Shown piece after piece: positions 5,987 to 14,552 of a DNA stretch of 16,059 nucleotides (position 1 is its first letter; each line of letters opens with the position of its first letter). A model generated the notes under the pieces. That model worked only from the letters and a program-made list of their open reading frames with translations. It was not told the DNA's origin and did no database searches. This DNA comes from DASZZY01 sp036260395 (GTDB lineage: Bacteria; Actinomycetota; UBA4738; CALAEC01), in the NCBI GenBank assembly GCA_036260395.1, contig DASZZY010000102.1, forward strand, positions 1 through 16,059, given 5' to 3'. Position numbers and translations under genes: made by a program.

Positions 5987-6946
5987 TCACCCGCCCCGGG
6001 GGACCAGGTCCTCGGCCTCCGCCTTGGCTGCCAGGCGGCCCCGGAGGTCCGCCGGCGAGGACAGTCCTCGGTCCGCCAGGAACCGGCCCACGCCCTGGGC
6101 GATCTCCACCGTGGCGTGCGGGTTGAAGAAGTTCGCGGTCCCCACGGCCACGGCCGACGCCCCGGCCAGCAAGAACTCCACCGCGTCGGTGGCCGAGCGG
6201 ATCCCTCCCATGCCGATGATCGGCACCTCCGGGAGCGCCTGGGACACCTGGAACACGCACCGGAGGGCGACCGGCTTGATGGCCGGCCCGGACAGGCCCC
6301 CGGTCACCGCGGCCAGCGCGGGCCGGAACGTCTCGGCGTCGACGGCCATGCCGAGCAGGGTGTTGATGAGCGAGAGCCCGTGTGCGCCCGCCCGGACACA
6401 CTCCCGGGCCACGGCGACGATGTCCGTGACGTCGGCGGTGAGCTTGGCGAACACCGGGACGCTCGTGATCCGGACCACCGCGCCGACCACGTCCGCGGCG
6501 GCGTCCGGGTCGCAGGCGAACACCTGGTTCCGCCGGGCGACGTTCGGGCACGAGATGTTGGCCTCGATCCCCACCACGCCCGGGACGTCGCGGACGTGGG
6601 CGGCCACCTCGGCGAACTCCTCGACGGTCTTCCCGGCGATCGAGACGAACGTCGGCACCCCGGAGCGAGCGATGAACGCGCCGTCCTTTCGGACGAACTC
6701 CTGGACGCCGGGATTCTGGAGCCCGATGGCGTTCAGCATCCCGGACGCCGTCTCCACCATCCTCGGCGTGGCCAGCCCGCGCACCGGCGCGAGCGTCACG
6801 CTCTTGGTCACGATCCCGCCGACCTGCCGGAGGTCGAGGACCTCGGCCATCTCCTGGCCGGAGCCGAAGCATCCCGAGGCCCCGAGCACCGGGGTGGGAA
6901 GCCGGATGCCGTCGAGGTCGACGGCCAGCGTCACTCGGCGCGCCAT
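5987..6946 (-). CDS. pyrD: Dihydroorotate dehydrogenase, class 1B catalytic subunit
   Basis: 319 aa from ATG 6946 (315 from the GTG at 6934, which forms a GTGA overlap with pyrK and is equally plausible). It oxidises dihydroorotate to orotate with FMN; electrons pass through PyrK to NAD+. The order is LGASGCFGSGQEM (21-33), TKSVTLAPVRGLATPRM (47-63), NAIGLQNPG (72-80), ANISCPN (129-135) with the catalytic-base Cys133, and C-terminal FMN-phosphate motifs IIGMGGIRSATDAVEFLLAG (243-262) and VAVGTANFFNP. Unusual points are FACDP after the Cys loop, where FGTDP-like sequences are common, and KLTADVTDI, where KLSPNVTDI is usual. The gene is next to pyrK, as expected for a two-subunit class 1B enzyme. 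Confidence 0.95.
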   Translation of the reverse strand: MARRVTLAVDLDGIRLPTPVLGASGCFGSGQEMAEVLDLRQVGGIVTKSVTLAPVRGLATPRMVETASGMLNAIGLQNPGVQEFVRKDGAFIARSGVPTFVSIAGKTVEEFAEVAAHVRDVPGVVGIEANISCPNVARRNQVFACDPDAAADVVGAVVRITSVPVFAKLTADVTDIVAVARECVRAGAHGLSLINTLLGMAVDAETFRPALAAVTGGLSGPAIKPVALRCVFQVSQALPEVPIIGMGGIRSATDAVEFLLAGASAVAVGTANFFNPHATVEIAQGVGRFLADRGLSSPADLRGRLAAKAEAEDLVPRGG

Positions 6947-7854
6947 GTCCCCGGTGGGGTGGCGTCCCCGTCGTCGATGCGGAACCCGTGCGGGGGCGTG
7001 GCCAGCGGCTCGGTGCGCCCGCCGAGCCACCGCTCCCACCACACCCGGCTGCCCGAGAACACCGGGCCCTCCATGCACGACCGGAGGTGGTCCCACCCGC
7101 TCCCGTTCGGCCGGATCACGGGCACCACGCACGTCCAGCACACGCCGAGCCCGCAGGCCATCAGCTCCTCCACGGCCACCTGGGACGGGATCCGGTGGGC
7201 GGAGCAGTACTCCGCCACGGCGCGGAGCATGTCGTTGGGACCGCATCCGTAGACCACCTGGGTGTTGCACCGCGACACCATGCCGGGCAGGACGTCGGTG
7301 ACCCGGCCCCGGTCGCCGACGCTCCCGTCCTCGGTGGCCAGGACGACCGTCTGCGACAGCCGCTTGGCCTCCACGGGCTTGAACAGCCGGGCCTGGTTCC
7401 GGGCGCCGATCACCATGTCGACGCGCTTCCCGCGGGCCCGCAGCTCCTGCGCCAGGAAGTAGAGCGGAGCGGCCCCGTAGCCCCCGCCGACCAGGAGGCA
7501 GTTGGTCATGTCGCGCGGGTAGGGGAACGGTTTGCCGAGCGGCCCGACCACGTCGAGGACGTCGTGCGGCTGGATCTCGGACAGCCACGTCGTCCCCGGC
7601 CCCAGCGCCAGGAACGCGAACTCGAGCGTGCCGGCCCACCCGCCCTTCCGGGACGCCTGGTGGATCGAGAACGGCCGCCGGAGCAGGTACTCGCGGCCCC
7701 CGGGGACCAGGACCTGGACGAACTGTCCGGGGCGGGCGCGATCGGCGATGTCGGGGGCCACGATCGTGATCGTGTGGTAGACCCCCGCCCGCTTGGCCGA
7801 CAGGACCTCGCACTTCTGCCGGATCACGGCCTCATCCCGCCCACGATCCGGCAT
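6931..7854 (-). CDS. pyrK: Dihydroorotate dehydrogenase B electron-transfer subunit (FAD/2Fe-2S)
   Basis: 307 aa. PyrK carries electrons from PyrD's FMN through a 2Fe-2S cluster and FAD to NAD+. The ferredoxin-reductase-like fold shows the FAD motif RRPFSI at 59-64, the nucleotide-binding GGGYGAAPLYFLAQEL at 123-138 and YGCGPNDML at 202-210. The cluster ligands are Cys234, Cys239, Cys242 and Cys260 (ACGLGVCWTC then SCMEGPVF), the CX4CX2CXnC pattern of PyrK. About 45 residues follow the last motif, longer than in many homologs. ATG 7854 has AGGAG 4 bases upstream and overlaps carB by 23 bp; GTG 7827 would start just after the carB stop. The first is preferred for its ribosome site. The stop overlaps pyrD. 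Confidence 0.94.
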   Translation of the reverse strand: MPDRGRDEAVIRQKCEVLSAKRAGVYHTITIVAPDIADRARPGQFVQVLVPGGREYLLRRPFSIHQASRKGGWAGTLEFAFLALGPGTTWLSEIQPHDVLDVVGPLGKPFPYPRDMTNCLLVGGGYGAAPLYFLAQELRARGKRVDMVIGARNQARLFKPVEAKRLSQTVVLATEDGSVGDRGRVTDVLPGMVSRCNTQVVYGCGPNDMLRAVAEYCSAHRIPSQVAVEELMACGLGVCWTCVVPVIRPNGSGWDHLRSCMEGPVFSGSRVWWERWLGGRTEPLATPPHGFRIDDGDATPPGTWRAE

Positions 7855-10800
7855 GGTACTCCTGCAGGCTCCGCGGCTCCTCTCGGTCCCGGAGCAGCGC
7901 CTCGATCCCCTGCACAGCGGCGAAGGCGCCCTGGAGGGTCGTGATGCACGGGACGCCGGTGGCCGCCGCGGCCGTCCGGATCGACCACCCGTCGCTCCGG
8001 GGCTCCCTCCCGAACGGCGTGTTGATCACCAGATCGACGCGGCCCCCGCGGATGAGGTCCACGGCGTTGGGGTGGCCCTCGGATACCTTGTCCACCGGGC
8101 TCGCCTCGATGCCGGCCCGGGCCAGCAGCGCGGCGGTGCCCCGGGTGGCCAGGATCCGGAACCCCAGATCCCAGAGCCGCTTGACGGGGAACACGATCGA
8201 CCGCTTGTCGCGGTTCGACACGCTCACGAACACGGTCCCCTTGGAGGGCAGCGCCGCGCCGGTGGCCGCCTGGGCCCGGGCCAGGGCCAGCCCGAGGTCC
8301 GAGGCGATGCCCATCACCTCGCCGGTCGACCGCATCTCGGGGCCGAGGACGGTATCGACGCCGGGGAACCGGCCGAAGGGCAGGACCGCGGCCTTCACGG
8401 CAACGTGGCGAAGGCGCCGGTAGTGAGCGTCGTCGGCCGGCAGCAACCCCTCGTGCCGGAGGTCGGCCAGCGACCGGCCCACCAGGACGAGGGCAGCGGC
8501 CTTGGCGAGGGGAACCCCGGTGGCCTTGGAGACGAAGGGCGCGGTGCGCGAGGCTCGGGGGTTCGCCTCCAGGACCCACACGCGCTCGTCCTTGACCGCG
8601 AACTGGATGTTGAGCAGCCCTCGGACGTCGAGGGCGCCGGCGATGGCCCTCGTCAGCCGCTCGATCTCGTCCAGCTCGTCGTCGGACAGCGTGACCGGGG
8701 GCACGGTGCACGAGGAATCACCGGAGTGCACGCCGGCCTCTTCGATGTGCTCCATCACCGCCGCGATGTACACCTCCGCCCCGTCGGCGACGGCGTCCAC
8801 GTCGACCTCGATGGCGCCCTCGAGGAACCGGTCCACGAGCACGGGATGCGCGGGGCTCGCCGCCGTGGCGCTCTCCAGGTACCCGGCCAGCTCGTCCTCC
8901 GAGTACACGATCTCCATGGCCCGGCCCCCGAGCACGTACGACGGCCGGACCACGACGGGGAACCCGATCCGGGCGGCGACCGCGGCCGCCTCCTCCGCGG
9001 AGGACGCCTCGCCGTGCGGCGGATGCGCGATCCCCAGGCGACGGAGGACCGCGCCGAACTTCCCCCGGTCCTCCGCCAGGTCGATGGAGGCCGGCGTCGT
9101 GCCCAGGATCGGGAACCCCTCGGCCTCCAGCTCCCCGGCCAGCGCCAACGGCGTCTGCCCGCCGAGCTGCACCACGACGCCGATGGGGTCCTCCGCCTCG
9201 CACACCGCCACCACGTCCTCGACCGTCAGCGGCTCGAAGTAGAGGCGGTCGCTGGTGTCGTAGTCGGTGGAGACCGTCTCGGGGTTGCAGTTCACCATCA
9301 CGGTCTCGTAGCCGGCTTGCCGGAGGGCGAATGCCGCGTGGACGCAGGCGTAGTCGAACTCGATCCCCTGGCCGATCCGGTTCGGCCCCGACCCCAGGAT
9401 CACGACCCGCGGCCGGGCGGACGGCCGGGCCTCGGTCTCCCGCTCGTACGCCGAGTAGAAATACGGCGTGCGAGCCGGGAACTCGCCGGCGCACGTGTCG
9501 ACCGTCTTGAACACCGGCCTCACGCCGGCGGCGGACCGGGCGGCCCGAACCTCGCGCTCGCGCGCGCCGAGCAGCACGGCCAGGCGCCGGTCCGACAACC
9601 CGGCCCGCTTGGCCCGCAGCAGGTCCTCGGCCGACAGCCGGGCCAGCCGGCGGCCGGCCAGGGCGTCGGCCTCCTCCACGACCTGAGCGATCTGATCCAC
9701 GAACCAGGGATCGATGCCCGAGGCCGTCGCCACCTCGTCGACGCCGTGGCCCCGCCGGAGCGCCGCCTCCACGAGCGCCAGCCGGCCCTCCGCGGGCCGG
9801 CCGAGCTCGGCGAGGATGTCCTCGGGCGCCTCCGCCCCATCGGCGCCGAGGTCGGCGTCCCGCTCCAGCGAGCGCAGCGCCTTGCCCAGCGCCTCCCGGA
9901 ACGTGCGGCCGGCCGCCATGACCTCCCCCACGGACTTCATCCGGGTCCCCAGCCGGGGATCGGCCCCCGGGAACTTCTCGAACGCCCACCGCGGGATCTT
10001 GACGACCACGTAGTCGAGGGCCGGCTCGAAGCAGGCCGGGGTCTCCCCGGTGATGTCGTTGGGGATCTCGTCCAGGCGGTAGCCCACCGCGAGCATCGCG
10101 GCGATCTTGGCGATCGGGAACCCGGTCGCCTTGCTGGCGAGGGCCGACGACCGCGAGACGCGGGGGTTCATCTCGATGACCACCATCCGCCCGTCGCGAG
10201 GATCGACCGCGAACTGGATGTTCGAGCCCCCGGTCTCGACGCCGACCGCCCGGATGCAGGCCAGGGCGGCGTCCCGCATGTCCTGGTACTCCCGGTCGGA
10301 GAGGGTCTGCGCCGGCGCCACGGTGATGGAGTCGCCGGTGTGGACGCCCATCGGATCGAGGTTCTCGACGCTGCACACGACCACGGCGTTGTCCGCGCCG
10401 TCCCGCATCACCTCGAGCTCGAACTCCTTCCAGCCCTCGACCGACTCCTCGACCAGGACCTCGCCGATCGGGCTGGCGGCGATCCCCTCCCCGGCGATCA
10501 GCCGGAGCTCCTCGGGGCCGGCGGCGATCCCGGTCCCGCCGCCGCCGAGGACGAACGACGGCCGGACCATCACGGGGTAGCCCAGCGACCCGGCGACCGC
10601 CTCGGCCTCGGCGACCGAGTGCGCGAAGCCCGACCGCGGCAGCGGCAGCCCGGCCTCGGCCATGGTCCGCACGAACAGCCGGCGGTCCTCGGCCCGGCGG
10701 ATGGCCTCGAGGCTGGCGCCGATCAAGCGGACGCCGTAGTCCTCGAGCGCCCCCGCCTCGGCCAGGGCCACCGCGACGTTGAGCCCCGTCTGCCCCCCCA

Positions 10801-11068
10801 GCGTGGGAAGCAGCGCGTCGGGGCGCTCTCGCTCGATGACCTGGAGGACCGACTCCGGGGTGAGGGGCTCCACGTAGGTCCGGTCGGCGAACTCGGGGTC
10901 CGTCATGATCGTGGCTGGGTTCGAGTTGACCAGCACGACGCGGAACCCCTCGCGTCGCAGGACCTTGCAGGCCTGGGTGCCGGAGTAGTCGAACTCGCAG
11001 GCCTGTCCGATCACGATCGGCCCCGACCCGATGACCATCACGGTGCGGATGTCGTCGCGCCGCGGCAT
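7832..11068 (-). CDS. carB: Carbamoyl-phosphate synthase large subunit
   Basis: 1078 aa, the standard length. With CarA it makes carbamoyl phosphate from glutamine-derived ammonia, bicarbonate and two ATP, feeding both pyrimidine and arginine synthesis. The two homologous ATP-grasp halves are visible: the first has VIGSGPIVIGQACEFDYSGT near 12-31, RPSFVLGGGGTGI and EMNPRVSRSSALASKATG; the second repeats this with ILGSGPNRIGQGIEFDYA, RPSYVLGGRAMEIVY and EANPRASRTAPFVSKATG. An oligomerisation domain lies between. The last 140 or so residues form the methylglyoxal-synthase-like regulatory domain (TVFVSVSNRDKRSIVFPVKR, then LVINTPFG), which in relatives binds UMP and related effectors. The ATG at 11068 is 28 bp after carA with GAGGG upstream. 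The stop overlaps pyrK. Confidence 0.97.
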   Translation of the reverse strand: MPRRDDIRTVMVIGSGPIVIGQACEFDYSGTQACKVLRREGFRVVLVNSNPATIMTDPEFADRTYVEPLTPESVLQVIERERPDALLPTLGGQTGLNVAVALAEAGALEDYGVRLIGASLEAIRRAEDRRLFVRTMAEAGLPLPRSGFAHSVAEAEAVAGSLGYPVMVRPSFVLGGGGTGIAAGPEELRLIAGEGIAASPIGEVLVEESVEGWKEFELEVMRDGADNAVVVCSVENLDPMGVHTGDSITVAPAQTLSDREYQDMRDAALACIRAVGVETGGSNIQFAVDPRDGRMVVIEMNPRVSRSSALASKATGFPIAKIAAMLAVGYRLDEIPNDITGETPACFEPALDYVVVKIPRWAFEKFPGADPRLGTRMKSVGEVMAAGRTFREALGKALRSLERDADLGADGAEAPEDILAELGRPAEGRLALVEAALRRGHGVDEVATASGIDPWFVDQIAQVVEEADALAGRRLARLSAEDLLRAKRAGLSDRRLAVLLGAREREVRAARSAAGVRPVFKTVDTCAGEFPARTPYFYSAYERETEARPSARPRVVILGSGPNRIGQGIEFDYACVHAAFALRQAGYETVMVNCNPETVSTDYDTSDRLYFEPLTVEDVVAVCEAEDPIGVVVQLGGQTPLALAGELEAEGFPILGTTPASIDLAEDRGKFGAVLRRLGIAHPPHGEASSAEEAAAVAARIGFPVVVRPSYVLGGRAMEIVYSEDELAGYLESATAASPAHPVLVDRFLEGAIEVDVDAVADGAEVYIAAVMEHIEEAGVHSGDSSCTVPPVTLSDDELDEIERLTRAIAGALDVRGLLNIQFAVKDERVWVLEANPRASRTAPFVSKATGVPLAKAAALVLVGRSLADLRHEGLLPADDAHYRRLRHVAVKAAVLPFGRFPGVDTVLGPEMRSTGEVMGIASDLGLALARAQAATGAALPSKGTVFVSVSNRDKRSIVFPVKRLWDLGFRILATRGTAALLARAGIEASPVDKVSEGHPNAVDLIRGGRVDLVINTPFGREPRSDGWSIRTAAAATGVPCITTLQGAFAAVQGIEALLRDREEPRSLQEYHAGSWAG

Positions 11069-11096
11069 CAGGACGGCCCTCGCTTCTCCGCCCGCT

Positions 11097-12269
11097 TCAC
11101 CTGGCGGCCTCCATCAGCGCCGTGAAGCGGTCGAACAGCTCGACCGAGTCGTGCGGTCCGGGGGCCGCCTCGGGGTGGTACTGGACCGAGAAGGCGGGCA
11201 CGTCGACGCACCGCAACCCCTCGAGCACGCCGTCGTTGAGGTTCCAGTGGGTGAGGGCGACGCGCCCGAAGTTCGTGTGGACGACAGGGGTCCCGCGCAT
11301 GGCGGCTACCGCGGTGGTCGGGTCCCCCCCGCCCCGAGAACGCGACGAAGCGGCCTCCCACCCGGCTGGATCGACCGCGAAGCCGTGGTTGTGCGACGTC
11401 ACGGCGACGCGGGCGGTGTCGAGGTCCACCACCGGCTGGTTGGCCCCCCGGTGACCGAACCGCAGCTTGTACGTGCTGCCCCCGAGCGCCCGGGCCAGGA
11501 CCTGGTGGCCCAGGCAGATCCCGAAGACCGGGACGCGGCCCAGGAGCCGCCGGGCGGTCTCGACCGCGTACGGCGTGGCCGCCGGGTCGCCCGGGCCGTT
11601 CGACAGGAACACGCCGTCGAATCCCTCGCGGAGGACTTCCTCCGCCGGCGTGAGCGCCGGATAGACCGTTGTCGCGCACCCACTCCTCGCCAGCAACCGC
11701 AGGCTGTTGCGCTTCAGCCCCCAGTCGAATGCCGCCACCCGGAACCGGACGGGACCCTGGCCGTCGCCGACGTACGGACGCTCGGTGGAAACCGTGCGGG
11801 CCAGGTCGGCCCCCGCCATCCCCGGCTGGCGCCGGACCCGCTCCACGAGCGAGCCCGGATCGAGGTCGTCGGTGGAGATCCCGGCCCGCATGGCCCCCGC
11901 CTCCCGGATGTGGAGGGTCAGGGACCGGGTGTCGAGGTCGTCGATCCCGACCACGCCGGCCTCGGCCAGGTACTCCCCGAGGGCCCGCTGGGCGCGCCAG
12001 CTACTCGGGCGCCTGGCGGCCTCCCGGACGACGAATCCGGCGACCCGAACCCCCCACGACTCCGCGTCCTCGGCGTTCACGCCGTAGTTCCCCTGGTGGG
12101 GGTACGTCATGACGACGATCTGCCGCGCGTAGGAGGGGTCGGTCAGGACCTCCTGGTAGCCGCTCATCCCCGTGTTGAACACGACCTCGCCGAACGTCTC
12201 GCCGGAAGCGCCCAGGGAGCGGCCGGGGAACGTGGTGCCATCCTCCAGCGCGAGCAGCGCCCGGGTCAC
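11097..12269 (-). CDS. carA: Carbamoyl-phosphate synthase small (glutamine amidotransferase) subunit
   Basis: 390 aa from GTG 12269. It hydrolyses glutamine and channels ammonia to CarB. The N-terminal CarA domain shows EVVFNTGMSGYQEVLTDPSY (28-47) and TYPHQGNYGVN (55-65); the class I amidotransferase domain shows FLSNGPGDP (221-229), the nucleophile Cys252 in FGICLGHQ, and His365/Glu367 in SVQYHPE. Between AVDP and VALTHWNLNDG there are about 35 residues, Gly/Arg/Ser-rich, where 10-15 are usual (residues about 302-335). GTG 12269 is chosen because GAGGAG lies 6 bases upstream and the protein then begins TRALLALEDG as in homologs; a GTG at 12299 would overlap pyrC without such a site. It starts 13 bp after the pyrC stop. 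Confidence 0.95.
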   Translation of the reverse strand: MTRALLALEDGTTFPGRSLGASGETFGEVVFNTGMSGYQEVLTDPSYARQIVVMTYPHQGNYGVNAEDAESWGVRVAGFVVREAARRPSSWRAQRALGEYLAEAGVVGIDDLDTRSLTLHIREAGAMRAGISTDDLDPGSLVERVRRQPGMAGADLARTVSTERPYVGDGQGPVRFRVAAFDWGLKRNSLRLLARSGCATTVYPALTPAEEVLREGFDGVFLSNGPGDPAATPYAVETARRLLGRVPVFGICLGHQVLARALGGSTYKLRFGHRGANQPVVDLDTARVAVTSHNHGFAVDPAGWEAASSRSRGGGDPTTAVAAMRGTPVVHTNFGRVALTHWNLNDGVLEGLRCVDVPAFSVQYHPEAAPGPHDSVELFDRFTALMEAAR

Positions 12270-12282
12270 GCCCGCTCCTCGC

Positions 12283-13578
12283 TCACCGGGTCGGCTCACC
12301 GTCCCGCACCGTGAACTCCCCGCGGAGCAGCGTGTGGATGACGCGGCCCCGGAGCCGCCGTCCGAGGAACGCCGAGTTCCTGGCCTTGGAGACGAACGGC
12401 CGCTCCCCGACGACCCACTCGGCCGCCGGGTCGAACGCCACGAGGTTCGCCGGACGGCCGGGGGCGACCGGCCCGCCGTGCTCGGAGAGCCGGAGGATCG
12501 CCGCCGGCGCGGTGGACAGCCGCCGGATCGCCGACGGCAGATCGAGCAGGCCGGGGCCGACGAGTTCGGTGAGGACCACGGCCAGCGCCGTCTCCAGCCC
12601 GATCACCCCCGGCCGGGCCTGGTCGAACTCCACCTCCTTGTCCTCGACCGTGTGGGGGGCGTGATCGGTGGCCACGGCGATCACGCCGTCCCCGAGGGCC
12701 GCCCGGAGCGCGTCGCGGTCCTCGGCGGACCGCAGGGGCGGGTTCATCTTGAGGTTCGAGTCGTACCGCACGAGGTCGGCGTCGGTGAGCGCGAGGTGGT
12801 GTGGCGTCACGTCGGCGGTCACGGGGATCTCCCGGGCCAGCGCGTCGCGGAGGAGGCGCACGGACTCCCCGGAGGAGACGTGCGTGACGTGCAGCCGACC
12901 CCCGGTCAGGCGCGCCAGCGCGACGTCGCGGCCGACGATGACGCTCTCGGCTTCCGCCGGGGCGCCGCGGAGGCCCAGCAGTGCCGAGTAGGACCCCTCG
13001 TGCATCTGCCACCCCTCGGACAGCGCCGCGTCCTGGGCGTGTTGGGCCACCACGACGTCGAACGCCTTGGCGTACTCCAGGGCCAGCCGCATCACCCGCG
13101 AGGACTGGACCGAGTTCTGGTCGTCAGTGAACAGCCGGACCCCGGCCTCCGCCAGCTCCGCCATCTCGACGAGCTCCTCCCCGGCCAGCGCCCGGGTGAT
13201 GGCGGCGGCGGGCGTCACGTCGCAGAGGGCCGCCTTGTCCGCCAGCGCCGCGACCTCCAGCACGACCGCGAGGTGGTCGGCCACCGGCTCGGTGTTCGGC
13301 ATGGCGCACACCGCCGTGTACCCGCCAGCGGCCGCCGCCCGGGCGCCGCTCGCCACGGTCTCGGCCTCCTCGCGCCCCGGCTGACGGAGGTGGGCGTGCA
13401 GGTCGACCAGCCCCGGCGAGAGGACCAGGCCGTCGCAGTCCACCACGTCGGCCCGCCGCGCGTCGATCGCTCCGCCGACGGCCTCCACCAGCGAGTCCTC
13501 GATGAGCACATCGGCCCCGGCGTCGTGGCCGGCCGCAGGGTCGACGAGCCTGCCGCCCCGCAGGAGGACCCGGGCCAT
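12283..13578 (-). CDS. pyrC: Dihydroorotase, type I
   Basis: 431 aa. A zinc amidohydrolase that cyclises carbamoyl aspartate to dihydroorotate, step three of the pathway. The metal site is intact: DLHAHLRQPG at 59-68 (His61, His63), LFTDDQNSVQ at 149-158 (Asp153), His180 in VVAQH, His233 in HVTHVSSGE and Asp305 in ATDHAPH. CAMPNTEPV at 91-99 and the DQARPGVIGLETAL segment also fit the type I family. The open frame runs upstream to 15756 but only the part from ATG 13578 resembles the family. The ATG shares one base with the pyrB stop (TGATG), with an AAGGGG about 9 bases upstream. An active enzyme is expected, unlike the inactive pseudo-dihydroorotases that accompany some PyrB proteins. Confidence 0.97.
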   Translation of the reverse strand: MARVLLRGGRLVDPAAGHDAGADVLIEDSLVEAVGGAIDARRADVVDCDGLVLSPGLVDLHAHLRQPGREEAETVASGARAAAAGGYTAVCAMPNTEPVADHLAVVLEVAALADKAALCDVTPAAAITRALAGEELVEMAELAEAGVRLFTDDQNSVQSSRVMRLALEYAKAFDVVVAQHAQDAALSEGWQMHEGSYSALLGLRGAPAEAESVIVGRDVALARLTGGRLHVTHVSSGESVRLLRDALAREIPVTADVTPHHLALTDADLVRYDSNLKMNPPLRSAEDRDALRAALGDGVIAVATDHAPHTVEDKEVEFDQARPGVIGLETALAVVLTELVGPGLLDLPSAIRRLSTAPAAILRLSEHGGPVAPGRPANLVAFDPAAEWVVGERPFVSKARNSAFLGRRLRGRVIHTLLRGEFTVRDGEPTR

Positions 13579-14552
13579 CAGCGGTCCCCTTCCGGCCACG
13601 ACTCGCCGTCGCCGCCGCCGGCGAGCATCAGGTAGAGCAGCGCCATCCGGACCGCGATGCCGTTGGTGACCTGGTCGGTGATGACCGAACGCGGGAGGTC
13701 GGCGACGTCCGAGGCGATCTCCACACCGCGGTTCATGGGGCCGGGATGCATGATGAGGGCGCCTTCCGGGAGCGCCGCCACCCGCTCTCGGGTCAGCCCG
13801 TACCGTCGCGCGTACTCCCGGACCGTCGGGAAGAACTGCTGCCGCTGACGCTCGCGCTGGACGCGGAGCATGTAGCAGACATCGAGCTTGGGGAGGACCG
13901 GGTCGAGCTCGTACGACACCTGGGCCCCCCAGGCCGGCGCCTCGGGCGGGATGAGCGTGGGCGGGCCCACCAGCGTGACCTCGGCCCCCATGCGCGCCAG
14001 CGCGTGGGTCCCCGACCTGGCCACCCGCGAGTGAAGCACGTCGCCCACGATCGCCACACGGAGCCCGTCGAGCGTCTGGAAGCGCTCGCGGATCGTGTAC
14101 AGGTCGAGCAGCGCCTGGGTCGGGTGCTCGTGGGTCCCGTCGCCGGCGTTGATCACGCTGGCCTCCACCCACTCCGCGATGGCGTAGGGGGCGCCCGAGG
14201 AGGCGTGGCGGACGACGATGGCGTCGGCTCCCATGGCCTGGAGCGTGAGGGCGGTGTCCTTGAGGCTCTCCCCCTTGCTGACGGACGACCCGGAGGTGGT
14301 GAAGTTGATGACGTCCGCCGAGAGCCGCTTCGCCGCGATCTCGAAGGAGATCCGCGTCCGGGTCGAGGCCTCGTAGAAGAGGTTCACGACGGTTCGCCCC
14401 CGGAGCGCGGGCACCTTCTTGATCACCCGCGTGCCGACCTCCCGGAACGAGTCGGCTGTGTCCAGGATCCGGGTGATGGCCTCCGGCGACAGCTGGGTCA
14501 CCGACAGCAGGTGCTTGCCGGGACCGACCTGAGTTTCCACGGTCTGGGTCAT
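13578..14552 (-). CDS. pyrB: Aspartate carbamoyltransferase catalytic subunit
   Basis: 324 aa. It joins carbamoyl phosphate and aspartate, the first committed step to UMP. The carbamoyl-phosphate site shows FYEASTRTRISFE at 59-71, SVSKGES at 90-96 with Lys93, and GTHEHPTQALLDL at 139-151; the C-terminal aspartate domain ends with MHPGPMNRGVEI and DQVTNGIAVRMALLYL. No regulatory pyrI is present, so this is likely the unregulated class; control would come from PyrR and CarB. ATG 14552 overlaps the pyrR stop (ATGA), with a strong GGGGGAGGAG just upstream. Its stop overlaps the pyrC start by one base. Confidence 0.97.
   Translation of the reverse strand: MTQTVETQVGPGKHLLSVTQLSPEAITRILDTADSFREVGTRVIKKVPALRGRTVVNLFYEASTRTRISFEIAAKRLSADVINFTTSGSSVSKGESLKDTALTLQAMGADAIVVRHASSGAPYAIAEWVEASVINAGDGTHEHPTQALLDLYTIRERFQTLDGLRVAIVGDVLHSRVARSGTHALARMGAEVTLVGPPTLIPPEAPAWGAQVSYELDPVLPKLDVCYMLRVQRERQRQQFFPTVREYARRYGLTRERVAALPEGALIMHPGPMNRGVEIASDVADLPRSVITDQVTNGIAVRMALLYLMLAGGGDGESWPEGDR

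Noticed and set aside
7793..11125. 1110-codon open frame on the plus strand opposite carB
   Set aside because: It mirrors carB almost exactly, has Arg/Gly/His-rich low-complexity composition with no motif, and is the antisense frame left open by the extreme GC bias.
11324..11330. Run of seven C in carA as a frameshift site
   Set aside because: The reading frame is correct on both sides and the active-site residues are intact, so no frameshift is needed.
12270..12299. GTG 12299 as carA start
   Set aside because: It overlaps pyrC by 17 bp without a ribosome site and adds ten unconserved residues; GTG 12269 has GAGGAG at good spacing.
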